A DNA stretch of 64,000 nucleotides from Lunatimonas salinarum. GTDB taxonomy: Bacteria; Bacteroidota; Bacteroidia; Cytophagales; Cyclobacteriaceae. Under the pieces are notes generated by a model. That model had not been told where the DNA came from. It was given only the letters and a program-made list of their open reading frames with translations, and made no database searches. This document shows, piece after piece, positions 35,219 to 43,273 of this stretch (its first letter is position 1; each line of letters opens with the position of its first letter). Made by a program: the position numbers and the translations under genes. The stretch lies in the NCBI RefSeq assembly GCF_017811155.1, contig NZ_JACVCV010000011.1, positions 124,001 through 188,000 of the forward strand, written 5' to 3'.

Positions 35219-36097
35219 ATGAATCCAAAAAAAGACCAAATAGAAGTCTCCGAGCGAAAGCGTCGGTCCATTTTTCTGGTAAAAATTGTCGTATACATAG
35301 CCTTGCTGGTAGGGTCTGAATATTTGGGCCCTCTAATCCAGCCGTACTTTCCAAAAATCAACCGCTACCTGACCGCCCTTGAAGTGGTTGTAGCCGGCAA
35401 CTTGGTTATTTCTCTGGGTAGGATCATACTAATACGCTTCTATTTGAGAAGAAAGCGACGAACCGGCTTACACGGTAATTTCGTGTTGGGTATCAACCGC
35501 ATTGCAAGCATCCTAAATGTTATTATCGTCCTGCTGGGTATCATGGTACTGGTAGATATTCAGCCACTTGAATTCCTATCGAGCATCACCATCGTTGCGG
35601 CTGCAATTGCGCTGCTCTCCAAGGACTATATCACCAACATGATTAATGGGCTGATTATTATGTTTTCTGACCAATTGACTCTTGGAGACCATATCAAAAT
35701 GGGTGAATTCAAAGGAAAAATTCAGGACATCACCCTGCTTAATGTCATCATCGCAAATGAAGATGACGACCTCGTTATGATACCAAACAGCTTAATCCTT
35801 TCCTCCCATGTGATTAATCACTCGCGTCAAAACATAAAAAAAATGTCCTTCGAGTTTGAAACAAAGCTGAGCGACAAACTAAACCTGGACTCACTGGAAA
35901 ACAGCTTAATTCGACACCTAAACCCCGTAGAAAAACACATTTCCAAAAACTCCTTTGTCCTCAAGGCAATTGCAATCCAGCGGGATGCCGTAAAAATAAA
36001 AGTCCAATTTCAGCTGATAAGTGGAGACCGCGCAGTGGAAAAGAAAATCAAACGAATGATCAATCAGAAAATCATCCAACTGTCCAGTGAACTCTAA
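35219..36097 (+). CDS. MscS-family mechanosensitive ion channel
   Basis: A 292-residue small-conductance mechanosensitive channel. Hydrophobic segments lie at about 22-45, 58-80 and 100-125, followed by the pore-helix region (SSITIVAAAIALLSKDYITN) and the beta domain with DQLTLGDHIKMGEFKGKI and MIPNSLILSSHVINH. The C-terminal alpha/beta domain is intact. It overlaps the alkyltransferase-like gene by 11 bp. Confidence 0.88.
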   Translation: MNPKKDQIEVSERKRRSIFLVKIVVYIALLVGSEYLGPLIQPYFPKINRYLTALEVVVAGNLVISLGRIILIRFYLRRKRRTGLHGNFVLGINRIASILNVIIVLLGIMVLVDIQPLEFLSSITIVAAAIALLSKDYITNMINGLIIMFSDQLTLGDHIKMGEFKGKIQDITLLNVIIANEDDDLVMIPNSLILSSHVINHSRQNIKKMSFEFETKLSDKLNLDSLENSLIRHLNPVEKHISKNSFVLKAIAIQRDAVKIKVQFQLISGDRAVEKKIKRMINQKIIQLSSEL

Positions 36098-36425
36098 TCA
36101 GCAAAACTTTTTCAATGATGTATACGAAGTGGTCCGTCAGATTCCCGAAGGACGTGTGACCTCATATGGTGCTATCGCCTCCTTTCTGGGTGCAAAAAGT
36201 GGGGCGAGAACTGTGGGATTTGCAATGAACGCATCACATGTAGCAGGAGATATTCCCGCTCATAGAGTCGTAAACCGCAAAGGTATGCTTACGGGCAAAA
36301 ATCATTTTGGACACCCACTGGAAATGCAAAAGTTGTTAGAACAAGAGGGGATTCGGGTAAAAAATGACTGTGTGGTAGACTTTGAAGACCATTTCTGGGA
36401 CCCTAGTGTCCATTTAACACTTTGA
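36087..36425 (+). CDS. Alkyltransferase-like (ATL) DNA-damage protein
   Basis: A 112-residue relative of O6-alkylguanine-DNA methyltransferase. It contains the helix-turn-helix signature (GRVTSYGAIASFLGAKSGAR) and NASHVAGDIPAHRVVNR. The methyl-acceptor Cys of PCHR is replaced by Ala (IPAHRV), so it cannot be a methyltransferase and should instead bind alkylated bases and flag them for excision repair, as shown for ATL proteins. Its start overlaps the mscS stop region. Confidence 0.9.
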   Translation: MNSNQQNFFNDVYEVVRQIPEGRVTSYGAIASFLGAKSGARTVGFAMNASHVAGDIPAHRVVNRKGMLTGKNHFGHPLEMQKLLEQEGIRVKNDCVVDFEDHFWDPSVHLTL

Positions 36426-36809
36426 CTTTTCCCGCCGACACCTCACTCTCAAGCGTCCGTCGCATGTTCTAAACCAAATGAACGAGAGCAATCCCGTCGA
36501 TGATTTTCCCGGTCCCCATTTCATGGGGTATCATGTTGCTTTTAGGCAGTAAAAACGTGCCCCGGTTTATCGAAATGCGTGCCTGTTCGGCAGACAAGAA
36601 AACCTTCGTATGATATATTAATTTCCCTCCATGTGTCGCCTGCGTACAACCTTACCACCCGTAGAGGACAGAGGTCTAAATTTCGTGTTGTTTTAACAAT
36701 AATTCAACAAACATCCCAAAATTTTGACTCACAATTAATTTTTTCATCCATTCATAACCGATACAAAAAAATAACCTACTGTTGTCTAGGAGATTAAAAT
36801 AAGTTTATT
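36426..36809. other. Long gap upstream of the sugar transferase
   Basis: No gene. An inverted repeat CCCCAT-TTC-ATGGGG lies near 36519-36533, and the 3' half is AT-rich ahead of the promoter at 36810. The length leaves room for regulation of polysaccharide synthesis. Confidence 0.35.
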
Positions 36810-36817
36810 TAGCTTTG
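36810..36817 (+). promoter_or_regulatory. Bacteroidota -7 promoter element, TAGCTTTG
   Basis: Full TAnnTTTG match. It overlaps the TTG codon at 36815 that could otherwise be taken as a start, which argues that translation begins at the downstream ATG (36908). Confidence 0.55.
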
Positions 36818-36907
36818 AAAAACATTTTTAATAATACAAAAAAGACAAACGGGAACAATTCGGCAACATTATTGTATGTAATAAAAACCAATCGTTCGTA
36901 CCAGACA

Positions 36908-37603
36908 ATGGCTGAAATTCTAACTGTTACTTCTGTTAACGTCAACCGAGAAAAGCGGAGGGTCAAAAGACGGTTTAAAAAACTGAAAAAAGCCAGGTTT
37001 CTAAACCCTAATCAGGACAAGCTAAAGCGGACGTTTGACATCCTGGTGAGTTCATTACTCTTTGTCTTTGTTTTCTCTTGGCTTTTCCCCTTGATTGCGC
37101 TTGTCATTCGGTTGGATTCAAAAGGCCCCATACTTTTTCGCCAGTTGCGACATGGAAAAGGCAACGTGCCATTCTATTGCTACAAATTCCGAACCATGCG
37201 CCCCAATTCTGAGGCAGATTTCAAACAGGCAACAAAAAATGACCCGAGAGTCACCCGTTTTGGTTCCTTTCTTCGAAAATCCAGTTTGGATGAACTTCCT
37301 CAGTTCATCAATGTCCTGATCGGAGAAATGTCGATCGTAGGCCCCAGGCCGCATGCGTTGCCGATGAATGATCGGTTTTCGGCGGAAATAAACAATTTCA
37401 TGTATAGGCACACGGTACGGCCGGGGATTACGGGACTAGCCCAAGCAAAGGGGTTTCGCGGTGAAACAAAAACTTTTTACGACATCTATTCCCGGTGCAA
37501 ACTGGACATTTTCTATGTAGACAATTGGTCCGTTTTATTGGACATGAAAATCATCATCTGGACGGTAATAAGCTTAGCGATTAAGAAGACGGAAGTCTAT
37601 TAG
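36908..37603 (+). CDS. Undecaprenyl-phosphate sugar phosphotransferase (WcaJ-type, short form)
   Basis: A 231-residue initiating glycosyltransferase of the bacterial sugar transferase family, which moves a sugar-1-phosphate onto the lipid carrier for exopolysaccharide or glycan synthesis. It has a basic N-terminus, one membrane helix (about 47-68) and catalytic motifs KFRTMRPNSEADF, DELPQFINVLIGEMSIVGPR and RPGITGLAQAKG. The frame is open from a TTG at 36815, but that codon lies in a promoter element, so ATG 36908 is chosen. Its end overlaps the convergent symporter gene by 4 bp. No other polysaccharide genes adjoin it. Confidence 0.88.
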   Translation: MAEILTVTSVNVNREKRRVKRRFKKLKKARFLNPNQDKLKRTFDILVSSLLFVFVFSWLFPLIALVIRLDSKGPILFRQLRHGKGNVPFYCYKFRTMRPNSEADFKQATKNDPRVTRFGSFLRKSSLDELPQFINVLIGEMSIVGPRPHALPMNDRFSAEINNFMYRHTVRPGITGLAQAKGFRGETKTFYDIYSRCKLDIFYVDNWSVLLDMKIIIWTVISLAIKKTEVY

Positions 37604-39060
37604 CTTTTCTTCCGCTGGCCGACGCTTAACAGCAACAAGCCCAAAAACATCAGCGCACCGTTAAGAATCAAAATCTCAAATCCGAATTTATATCCGCCAA
37701 AGAGGCTTTCGGAATACAACGAGATCAAATAGGCGAGGCAAGGAGTTATCAGTGCACAGTGAGGCACCCATTTATCTCTCGGTTGCCATTTTGTGAAAAG
37801 CCCAAAGCTGTACAACCCCAACAAAGGCCCATAGGTGTAGCTTGCAATCAAAAACACGGCGTTGATGACGCTTTGGTCGTTTAGCCATTCTACGACCAAA
37901 ATCACAAGAAACATCAACCCCGTAAAACCCAAGTGCACCAGCTTGCGGACACTCACTTGCTTTACCAGCCCGTATTTATTTTGTATCTGCAAAAAATCAT
38001 AACAAAAGGACGTAGTGAGTGCCGTTAAGGTAGAATCTGCACTGCTATATGCCGCAGCTGTAATACCCAACACAAACACCACACCTGCAAATGCGGAGAA
38101 ATGTTTACTGGCGAGCAAGGGATATAAATCGTCCGTCCTTGCCGGCAGAGGAATGCTATTGGCTTCCGCATAGAGGTAAAGCAAAACACCCAAAGAGAGA
38201 AAAATCAGGTTTACCACTACAAGGATAATGGTAAACCAAAACATGTTTTTTTGAGCATCCTTTAAACTTTTGCAGGTCAGGTTTTTTTGCATCATGTCCT
38301 GATCCAAGCCAGTCATAACAATGACGATAAAAGTCCCGGCAAAGAACTGCTTGAAAAAATTCGTCCCTTCTTGCCAATCCCAGTTGAATACCCTAGAATA
38401 AGGATGAGAAGAAACCACCTCCACCATTTCCACAAAACCCAATCCCAACTCACGCTTTACCAAAAAAATACTCACCACGACCGCCGCTAGCATAAACAAG
38501 GTCTGTAAGGTATCCGTCCAAACCACTGTCTTGATACCACCTCGATGGGTATACAGCCAGATAAGGGATACGGTCACCAATACGGATACCCAAAACGGAA
38601 CCCCCCACGCATCGAACAGGATTAACTGCAACACCCCCGCTACTAGAAATACCCGAATGGAGGAGCCCAATGTTCGGGATAAAATAAAGAAAAAAGCACC
38701 CGTTTTGTAAGACCAAAAACCAAATCGATCATCGAGATAGGCATATATCGAAACTAGATTTAAGCGGTAATAGAGTGGCAGCAATACCTTTGCAATGACT
38801 GCATACCCAAGAGTGTAACCCAAAATAATCTGAAAATAGTAAAAATAACTAGTCCCAACTTCACCCGGTACAGAGATAAACGTCACACCGGAAAGGGACG
38901 CACCGATCATCCCAAAAGCCACCAAAAACCAAGGGGATTGTCGGTCTCCGGTAAAAAAGGTCTCTGCGGAAATTTTTCTGGTTGTAAACCAGGAGATCAG
39001 AAACAAGAGCAAAAAATAACCTCCAATGACGGCTAAAATCAGGGTGATATCCATATGCAA
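37600..39060 (-). CDS. Sodium:solute symporter (SSS family)
   Basis: A 486-residue inner-membrane transporter with about 13 hydrophobic helices. Family marks are GDRQSPWFLVAFGMIGASLS, FISVPGEVGTSYFYYFQ and AAAYSSADSTLTALTTSF, the last near the Na+ site. The transported solute is unknown. It is a single-gene unit, divergent from clpS and convergent with the sugar transferase gene. Confidence 0.9.
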   Translation of the reverse strand: MHMDITLILAVIGGYFLLLFLISWFTTRKISAETFFTGDRQSPWFLVAFGMIGASLSGVTFISVPGEVGTSYFYYFQIILGYTLGYAVIAKVLLPLYYRLNLVSIYAYLDDRFGFWSYKTGAFFFILSRTLGSSIRVFLVAGVLQLILFDAWGVPFWVSVLVTVSLIWLYTHRGGIKTVVWTDTLQTLFMLAAVVVSIFLVKRELGLGFVEMVEVVSSHPYSRVFNWDWQEGTNFFKQFFAGTFIVIVMTGLDQDMMQKNLTCKSLKDAQKNMFWFTIILVVVNLIFLSLGVLLYLYAEANSIPLPARTDDLYPLLASKHFSAFAGVVFVLGITAAAYSSADSTLTALTTSFCYDFLQIQNKYGLVKQVSVRKLVHLGFTGLMFLVILVVEWLNDQSVINAVFLIASYTYGPLLGLYSFGLFTKWQPRDKWVPHCALITPCLAYLISLYSESLFGGYKFGFEILILNGALMFLGLLLLSVGQRKKS

Positions 39061-39095
39061 TCAGGCTTGAGCGCGCTAAAGTTGTGACAATTTAT

Positions 39096-39103
39096 TATCT
39101 TTG
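39096..39103 (+). promoter_or_regulatory. Bacteroidota -7 promoter element, TATCTTTG
   Basis: Full TAnnTTTG match ending 4 bp before the clpS ATG at 39108. Transcription should start at or near the A of that ATG, consistent with a leaderless message. Confidence 0.5.
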
Positions 39104-39107
39104 CAAA

Positions 39108-39395
39108 ATGAAACCACTAGAACATTTGATCGAAATCGAAGAAGACGTACTACTGGAGGAGATAGTCGACCAAGAGGAATACGACCTTGTCGTATTCAAC
39201 GACGACGTAAATACTTTCGAGCATGTAATCCGTATCCTGGTGAAAGTTTGCAATCACACGATGGAACAGGCAGAGCAATGCTCCCTTATCATCCACTTCA
39301 AGGGCAAGTGCTCCGTAAAAAAGGGGAGTTTTGCAAAACTGAAACCCATGTGTGAATCTATCTTAGATGCGGGCATTCAGGCTACAATCGTCTAA
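39108..39395 (+). CDS. clpS: ClpS adaptor of the Clp protease
   Basis: A 95-residue N-end-rule adaptor that delivers substrates to ClpAP/ClpCP. The core YDLVVFNDDVNTFEHVIRIL is the family signature and includes the binding-pocket Asn-Asp. ATG 39108 (MKPLEHLIEIEED) is the start; the in-frame ATG at 39084 lies upstream of the promoter element. recR begins 12 bp downstream. Confidence 0.93.
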   Translation: MKPLEHLIEIEEDVLLEEIVDQEEYDLVVFNDDVNTFEHVIRILVKVCNHTMEQAEQCSLIIHFKGKCSVKKGSFAKLKPMCESILDAGIQATIV

Positions 39396-39406
39396 TTTCA
39401 GTCAGT

Positions 39407-40027
39407 GTGAACTTTCCTTCAAAGCTTATCGAAGAGGCTGTAACAGAAATAAGTAGGTTGCCAGGTATCGGTAAAAAGACAGCCCTTCGCCTCTCCCTGC
39501 ATCTGCTAAAACAAGATGCGTCTGTTGCCACCTCGTTAGCCAAAGCCATCGTAGACCTTCGTACCAAAACCAGCTATTGTCGGGTGTGCCACAACCTGTC
39601 CGACACGGAAATCTGTTCCATTTGTGGAGGACACCGGCGAGACCACTCGCTTATCTGTGTGGTAGAGGACATACCCGATGTGCTTGCCATTGAAAATACT
39701 TCCCAATACAACGGGTTGTATCATGTGCTGGGTGGGGTAATTTCCCCTATTCAGGGAATAGGCCCGGATAATATCCATATAGACTCCCTCCTTTCCCGAG
39801 TAGTGCAGCCCCACGGAGGAGAAGTAGTAAAAGAAATAATCCTAGCGCTTCCCGCTACCATGGAAGGAGACACCACCTCCTTTTACCTAAGCCGAAAACT
39901 CAAACCGCTTGGTACCAAGGTAAGTACCATCGCAAGAGGAATTCCTGTAGGTGGTGAACTGGAATTTACCGACGAAGTAACCTTGGGAAGAAGCATCCTC
40001 ACCAGGACAAATTATTCCACAGAATAA
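39407..40027 (+). CDS. recR: Recombination protein RecR
   Basis: A 206-residue DNA repair protein of the RecFOR pathway. It has an N-terminal helix-hairpin-helix (RLPGIGKKTALRL), a four-Cys zinc finger (Cys58, 61, 70, 73) and the Toprim domain (ICVVEDIPDVLAIE, through ALPATMEGDTT). The start is GTG at 39407, 12 bp after clpS; no ATG fits. Confidence 0.97.
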   Translation: MNFPSKLIEEAVTEISRLPGIGKKTALRLSLHLLKQDASVATSLAKAIVDLRTKTSYCRVCHNLSDTEICSICGGHRRDHSLICVVEDIPDVLAIENTSQYNGLYHVLGGVISPIQGIGPDNIHIDSLLSRVVQPHGGEVVKEIILALPATMEGDTTSFYLSRKLKPLGTKVSTIARGIPVGGELEFTDEVTLGRSILTRTNYSTE

Positions 40028-40058
40028 TTTGTCGAATTCAAAACCGTATCTATATTTG
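40028..40058 (+). promoter_or_regulatory. Consensus Bacteroidota promoter for tRNA-Ala
   Basis: TTTG (40028-40031), a 19-bp spacer and TATATTTG (40051-40058) match both elements of the Bacteroidota primary sigma consensus exactly. The -33 box overlaps the end of recR. The tRNA begins 74 bp downstream. Confidence 0.8.
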
Positions 40059-40131
40059 CATTCCCATAAGCGAGCCGCCGACCACTTACAGGGTAGTAGG
40101 TTACGATAGGTGAATTCGTCAAAAATTATTT

Positions 40132-40208
40132 GGGGGATTAGCTCAGTTGGCTAGAGCGCTACACTGGCAGTGTAGAGGTCATCGGTTCGAATCCGTTATC
40201 CTCCACCA
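40132..40208 (+). tRNA. tRNA-Ala(GGC)
   Basis: A 77-nt tRNA with encoded CCA. The acceptor GGGGGAT pairs with ATCCTCC, including the G3-U70 pair that identifies alanine tRNAs. The anticodon stem CTACA/TGTAG encloses CTGGCAG, giving anticodon GGC. The T loop is TTCGAAT. Confidence 0.98.
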
Positions 40209-40276
40209 ATTGAAAAATAAACGCTGACAACAAAGCTTTTGTGATCGCGCGTTGCGATGCCGGTCGGGAGGTTCTG

Positions 40277-40327
40277 CGTTACTCTTGCCTCCCTTCAGGC
40301 TGACAAGAGTAACGTATTATTTTTTTT
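40277..40327 (+). terminator. Terminator after tRNA-Ala
   Basis: An 11-bp perfect stem CGTTACTCTTG/CAAGAGTAACG with a 16-nt loop is followed by TATTATTTTTTTT. It ends the tRNA-Ala transcript. From here to 40524 no gene is seen. Confidence 0.88.
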
Positions 40328-40524
40328 GATAAATCGAAGACGGGCAGACAGGAGATCCCCCCTTTATGCTGCTTAAATGAACCGGATGTATGCAGGATAC
40401 GGAAGTGAAATGGACATCTATCTCCTCCCAACTTAGAGACTAACCCCTATCTGTAAAATAGGGAACCTGAAAAAAATCGTACACCCGGAATTTGCTAAAT
40501 CACCCATGGATGATTTTATAGATT

Positions 40525-41091
40525 TCATTTCCCTTCAATCTCCTCAACAAGTTGATCGTACCATTCCTCCCCGTATTTGCGGACAAGTGCTCCCTTCAGG
40601 AATTTATACAAGGGGACTTCCAATGCTTTCCCCAACGTACATGCGGCATCACAAATATCCCAACGGTCGTAGTTTAGCGCTTCAAATTGGTCGTATTTGG
40701 TCACCCGAATGGGATAGAGATGGCAGCTGATCGGCTTTCGAAAAGCTGTCATTCCAGCCGTATAAGCCTCTTCTATTCCACATTTCAGTACGCCATCTGA
40801 ATCCTTCAACGAAAATGCGCAGGCTCCGTTCTCTCCAATGGTCGCCGTCCCTTTTTCCTCTTCTTGATCCAGTTCCCAAACACCCTTTTTCCGTATGGCT
40901 TCTATTCCCCTTTCGGAAAGAAATGGCTTGATGCGCTCATAATCCTGCTGCAAAACTGCAATCTCATCGTCCTCCAGGGGAGCACCGGCATCTCCTTCTA
41001 CGCAGCATGCCCCTTTACACTTTGCAAGGTCACATACAAAATAGTTTTCTTTGATATCATCACTCAATACGGCGTTTTCTACTATAATCAT
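40525..41091 (-). CDS. DUF3109 family Cys-rich protein
   Basis: A 188-residue protein matching DUF3109, with conserved Cys residues in [46 protein letters not shown] and [11 protein letters not shown]. The CxxC-like spacing suggests bound metal or an iron-sulfur cluster, but the function is unknown. A promoter plus terminator unit lies upstream at 41188-41271, which could control it by attenuation. Confidence 0.85.
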   Translation of the reverse strand: MIIVENAVLSDDIKENYFVCDLAKCKGACCVEGDAGAPLEDDEIAVLQQDYERIKPFLSERGIEAIRKKGVWELDQEEEKGTATIGENGACAFSLKDSDGVLKCGIEEAYTAGMTAFRKPISCHLYPIRVTKYDQFEALNYDRWDICDAACTLGKALEVPLYKFLKGALVRKYGEEWYDQLVEEIEGK

Positions 41092-41187
41092 CTGAGAAAA
41101 TATTTACCTACAAAGGTATGGATAAATTTAACCCGGTCCGCAGGTATCGATGAATCTTCGCGAATCGGATCAATCATGATACCCCAC

Positions 41188-41263
41188 AAAAAAAGCCGCC
41201 TCACCAAGATGAGGCGGCCTAACCCAGCACTATGAAGAAAAGCTTGTCTAAGCCTTATAGATA
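41188..41263 (-). ncRNA. Candidate small RNA or attenuated leader upstream of DUF3109
   Basis: On the minus strand a TAGTTTTG promoter element (41264-41271) is followed within about 75 nt by a 9-bp perfect stem GCCGCCTCA/TGAGGCGGC (loop TCTTGG) and a run of seven T at 41188-41194. A smaller hairpin GCTT-AGAC-AAGC lies between them. No ORF fits inside. It is either a discrete RNA or a leader whose terminator controls the DUF3109 gene, which starts 96 bp further on. Confidence 0.5.
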
Positions 41264-41271
41264 CAAAACTA
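41264..41271 (-). promoter_or_regulatory. Bacteroidota -7 promoter element, TAGTTTTG
   Basis: Full TAnnTTTG match on the minus strand, placed to start the short terminated transcript described at 41188-41263. No clean -33 element was found. Confidence 0.4.
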
Positions 41272-41469
41272 GCGACAATCAAAAAGGTTTAAATCTTTTG
41301 AAAAAAAGACCTAAATACCGAGTAAGATTTATGACCTTATCAAACGCTATGGAGTTCGAATGACTAAAAGTCATCCATCAAACCTGCTTTGACCCCACCT
41401 ATAGACACCTCATTAAGTAGTTAAGAGAATAGGACGTGTTCCACAAGATGCTAAACCGCCAAAAAACCT

Positions 41470-41477
41470 TACTTTTG
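41470..41477 (+). promoter_or_regulatory. Promoter element of rnpB, TACTTTTG
   Basis: Full TAnnTTTG match ending 5 bp before the P1 helix of the RNase P RNA, the expected position for its -7 box. Confidence 0.7.
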
Positions 41478-41481
41478 TACC

Positions 41482-41900
41482 GTGCAAGCTGACTTGTCGC
41501 TCCGTGCTGATCCAGGTCCGTGCGGGGAGGAAAGTCCGGGCAACATAGAGCGCCATACTTCCTAACGGGAAGGGGTTATGCTGGCGACGGCATGATTACA
41601 GCTAGTGCCACAGAAAATATACCGCCCTCCGTTGATCGTTGGGTAAGGGTGAAATGGTGGGGTAAGAGCCCACCGCCCTACTGGCAACAGTAGGGGCAAG
41701 GCAAACCTTATGGGTTGAAAGATCAAATAGGTTCCGTCGTGGGATTGCATCTCACAGGGGGTTGCTCGCTCTCATACGGAACGGGTAGATCGATTGAGCC
41801 CGGTTGTGAAGCCGGGACTAGATAAATGACAAGTAACCAAGGAAGCAGGTTTTTACCGTAAGGCTCACTAGGTGACAGAACCCGGCTTACAGGCTTGCAC
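41482..41900 (+). ncRNA. rnpB: RNase P RNA, bacterial class A
   Basis: The catalytic RNA that matures tRNA 5' ends. Helix P1 is GTGCAAGC (41482-41489) with GCTTGCAC (41893-41900). The conserved 5' core GAGGAAAGTCCGGGC and the 3' core ACAGAACCCGGCTTA, together with the TGGTGGGGTAAGAGCCCACC hairpin region, are unmistakable. The length of about 419 nt is normal. Its 3' end lies 28 bp before the response-regulator ATG, with GCTTTTTC as a weak end signal. Confidence 0.97.
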
Positions 41901-41928
41901 GCTTTTTCGACCTTTAACACATATAAAT

Positions 41929-43086
41929 ATGCCAAAAATTTTGATCATTGATGATGAAAAGGCCATTCGGTCCACATTAAAGGAAATCCTTGAGTATGAG
42001 AAATATGAGATTCTTGAGGCCCAAGATGGGGAGCAAGGCCTTGAAATGATCCAAAAACACGAAGTGGACTTGGTGCTCTGTGATATAAAAATGCCGAAAA
42101 TTGACGGCATCGAGGTGCTCACCAAAGTAGGTACCTTGGATCGTCAGCCGCAGTTTATCATGATTTCGGCTCATGGGAGCATAGAGACAGCTGTTGAAGC
42201 CACTAAAAAAGGGGCTTTTGACTTTGTCCCTAAACCACCAGACCTTAACCGGCTATTATTGACGGTGCGAAATGCTTTGGACAAAAAGAATTTGGTGCAG
42301 GAAACCACGGTTTTAAAGAAAAAGCTTTCCAAAAAACTCGACATGGTAGGGAGTTCCGAAGCACTACGTCAGGTCAAAGAGACCATCGAAAAAGTAGCGC
42401 CAACCGATGCCCGCGTGTTGATTACCGGACCTAATGGCACAGGGAAAGAATTGGTTGCCCATTGGATACATGCGAAAAGCAACCGTTCATCCGGCCCGTT
42501 TATTGCTGTAAATTGCGCTGCCATTCCCGCAGAACTCATCGAAAGTGAACTTTTCGGCCATGAAAAAGGGTCTTTCACCTCTGCTTTAAAACAGCGGCAG
42601 GGTAAATTTGAGCAGGCCTCCGAGGGCACCTTGTTTCTGGACGAAGTTGGCGACATGAGCTTATCTGCTCAAGCAAAGGTTCTAAGGGCTTTGCAAGAAC
42701 ACAAAATCACCCGGGTGGGTGGTGACAAAGACATACGCATTGACGTCCGGGTGTTAGCTGCTACCAATAAAGATTTAAAAAAAGAAATCAAAGAGGGTAA
42801 TTTTCGGGAAGATCTGTATCACCGGTTAAGTGTGATTTTAATTCAAGTACCTTCTCTCAAAGACCGGGTAGAAGATATTCCTTTGTTGGTGGATAAATTT
42901 CTGGAAGACATTGCCGCGGAATACGGCACAGCCAAAAAGAACATTCAGGAAGCAGCACTGGAAAAATTGAAAAAAAATCCATGGACCGGTAATATTCGTG
43001 AACTCAGAAATGTCGTGGAACGCCTCGTAATCCTTGGCAATCACGAAATTAGCGAAGATGACGTAAAAAAATATGCTGACTACTAG
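41929..43086 (+). CDS. Sigma-54-type response regulator lacking a Fis-like domain
   Basis: A 385-residue protein: receiver domain (1-120) with phosphoacceptor Asp52 in LCDIKMP and Lys102, then an AAA+ domain (about 138-370) with Walker A ITGPNGTGKE and Walker B GTLFLDEVGDMS. The sigma-54 contact loop, normally GAFTGA, reads GSFTSA (214-219). The sequence ends after the AAA+ lid with EDDVKKYADY, so there is no C-terminal helix-turn-helix. The frame is open back to a GTG at 41872, but that lies inside rnpB; ATG 41929 is the start. No sensor kinase is adjacent. Confidence 0.92.
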   Translation: MPKILIIDDEKAIRSTLKEILEYEKYEILEAQDGEQGLEMIQKHEVDLVLCDIKMPKIDGIEVLTKVGTLDRQPQFIMISAHGSIETAVEATKKGAFDFVPKPPDLNRLLLTVRNALDKKNLVQETTVLKKKLSKKLDMVGSSEALRQVKETIEKVAPTDARVLITGPNGTGKELVAHWIHAKSNRSSGPFIAVNCAAIPAELIESELFGHEKGSFTSALKQRQGKFEQASEGTLFLDEVGDMSLSAQAKVLRALQEHKITRVGGDKDIRIDVRVLAATNKDLKKEIKEGNFREDLYHRLSVILIQVPSLKDRVEDIPLLVDKFLEDIAAEYGTAKKNIQEAALEKLKKNPWTGNIRELRNVVERLVILGNHEISEDDVKKYADY

Positions 43087-43100
43087 CGTCAGCATATTCT

Positions 43101-43220
43101 TTATCCCTTTATCTCTTTGTTCAGATCAGCTTTGGCATAAGCCGGACAAGGTTTGCTGGAAGCACAGGCTCCCATGGCCATTAGGCCAATTAATAACGCA
43201 ATGAAGGTTAATTTCCGCAT
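43101..43220 (-). CDS. Small lipoprotein (39 aa)
   Basis: A 39-codon ATG frame with a full lipoprotein signal: MRKLTFIALLIGLMAMGACA, with lipidated Cys19, followed by a short tail with one more Cys (SSKPCPAYAKADLNKEIKG). It is convergent with the response regulator gene. Function unknown; such tiny lipoproteins are common in Bacteroidota. Confidence 0.75.
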   Translation of the reverse strand: MRKLTFIALLIGLMAMGACASSKPCPAYAKADLNKEIKG

Positions 43221-43273
43221 ATCGAGTAAATTTTATGTGACCAAATATGATTAATTCTAAAGGCTTCGCAAAA

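Noticed and set aside
36815-36907. TTG start for the sugar transferase
   Set aside because: The codon lies inside a TAnnTTTG promoter element, so the message would not include it.
39101-39355. Alternative plus-strand frame over clpS
   Set aside because: Arg-rich translation in another frame of a clear clpS gene.
41320-41345. ATGACCTTATCAA as another Fnr-like site
   Set aside because: The spacer is three bases rather than four and no oxygen-related gene follows.
41872-41928. GTG start for the response regulator
   Set aside because: It lies inside the RNase P RNA core; the receiver domain begins exactly at ATG 41929.
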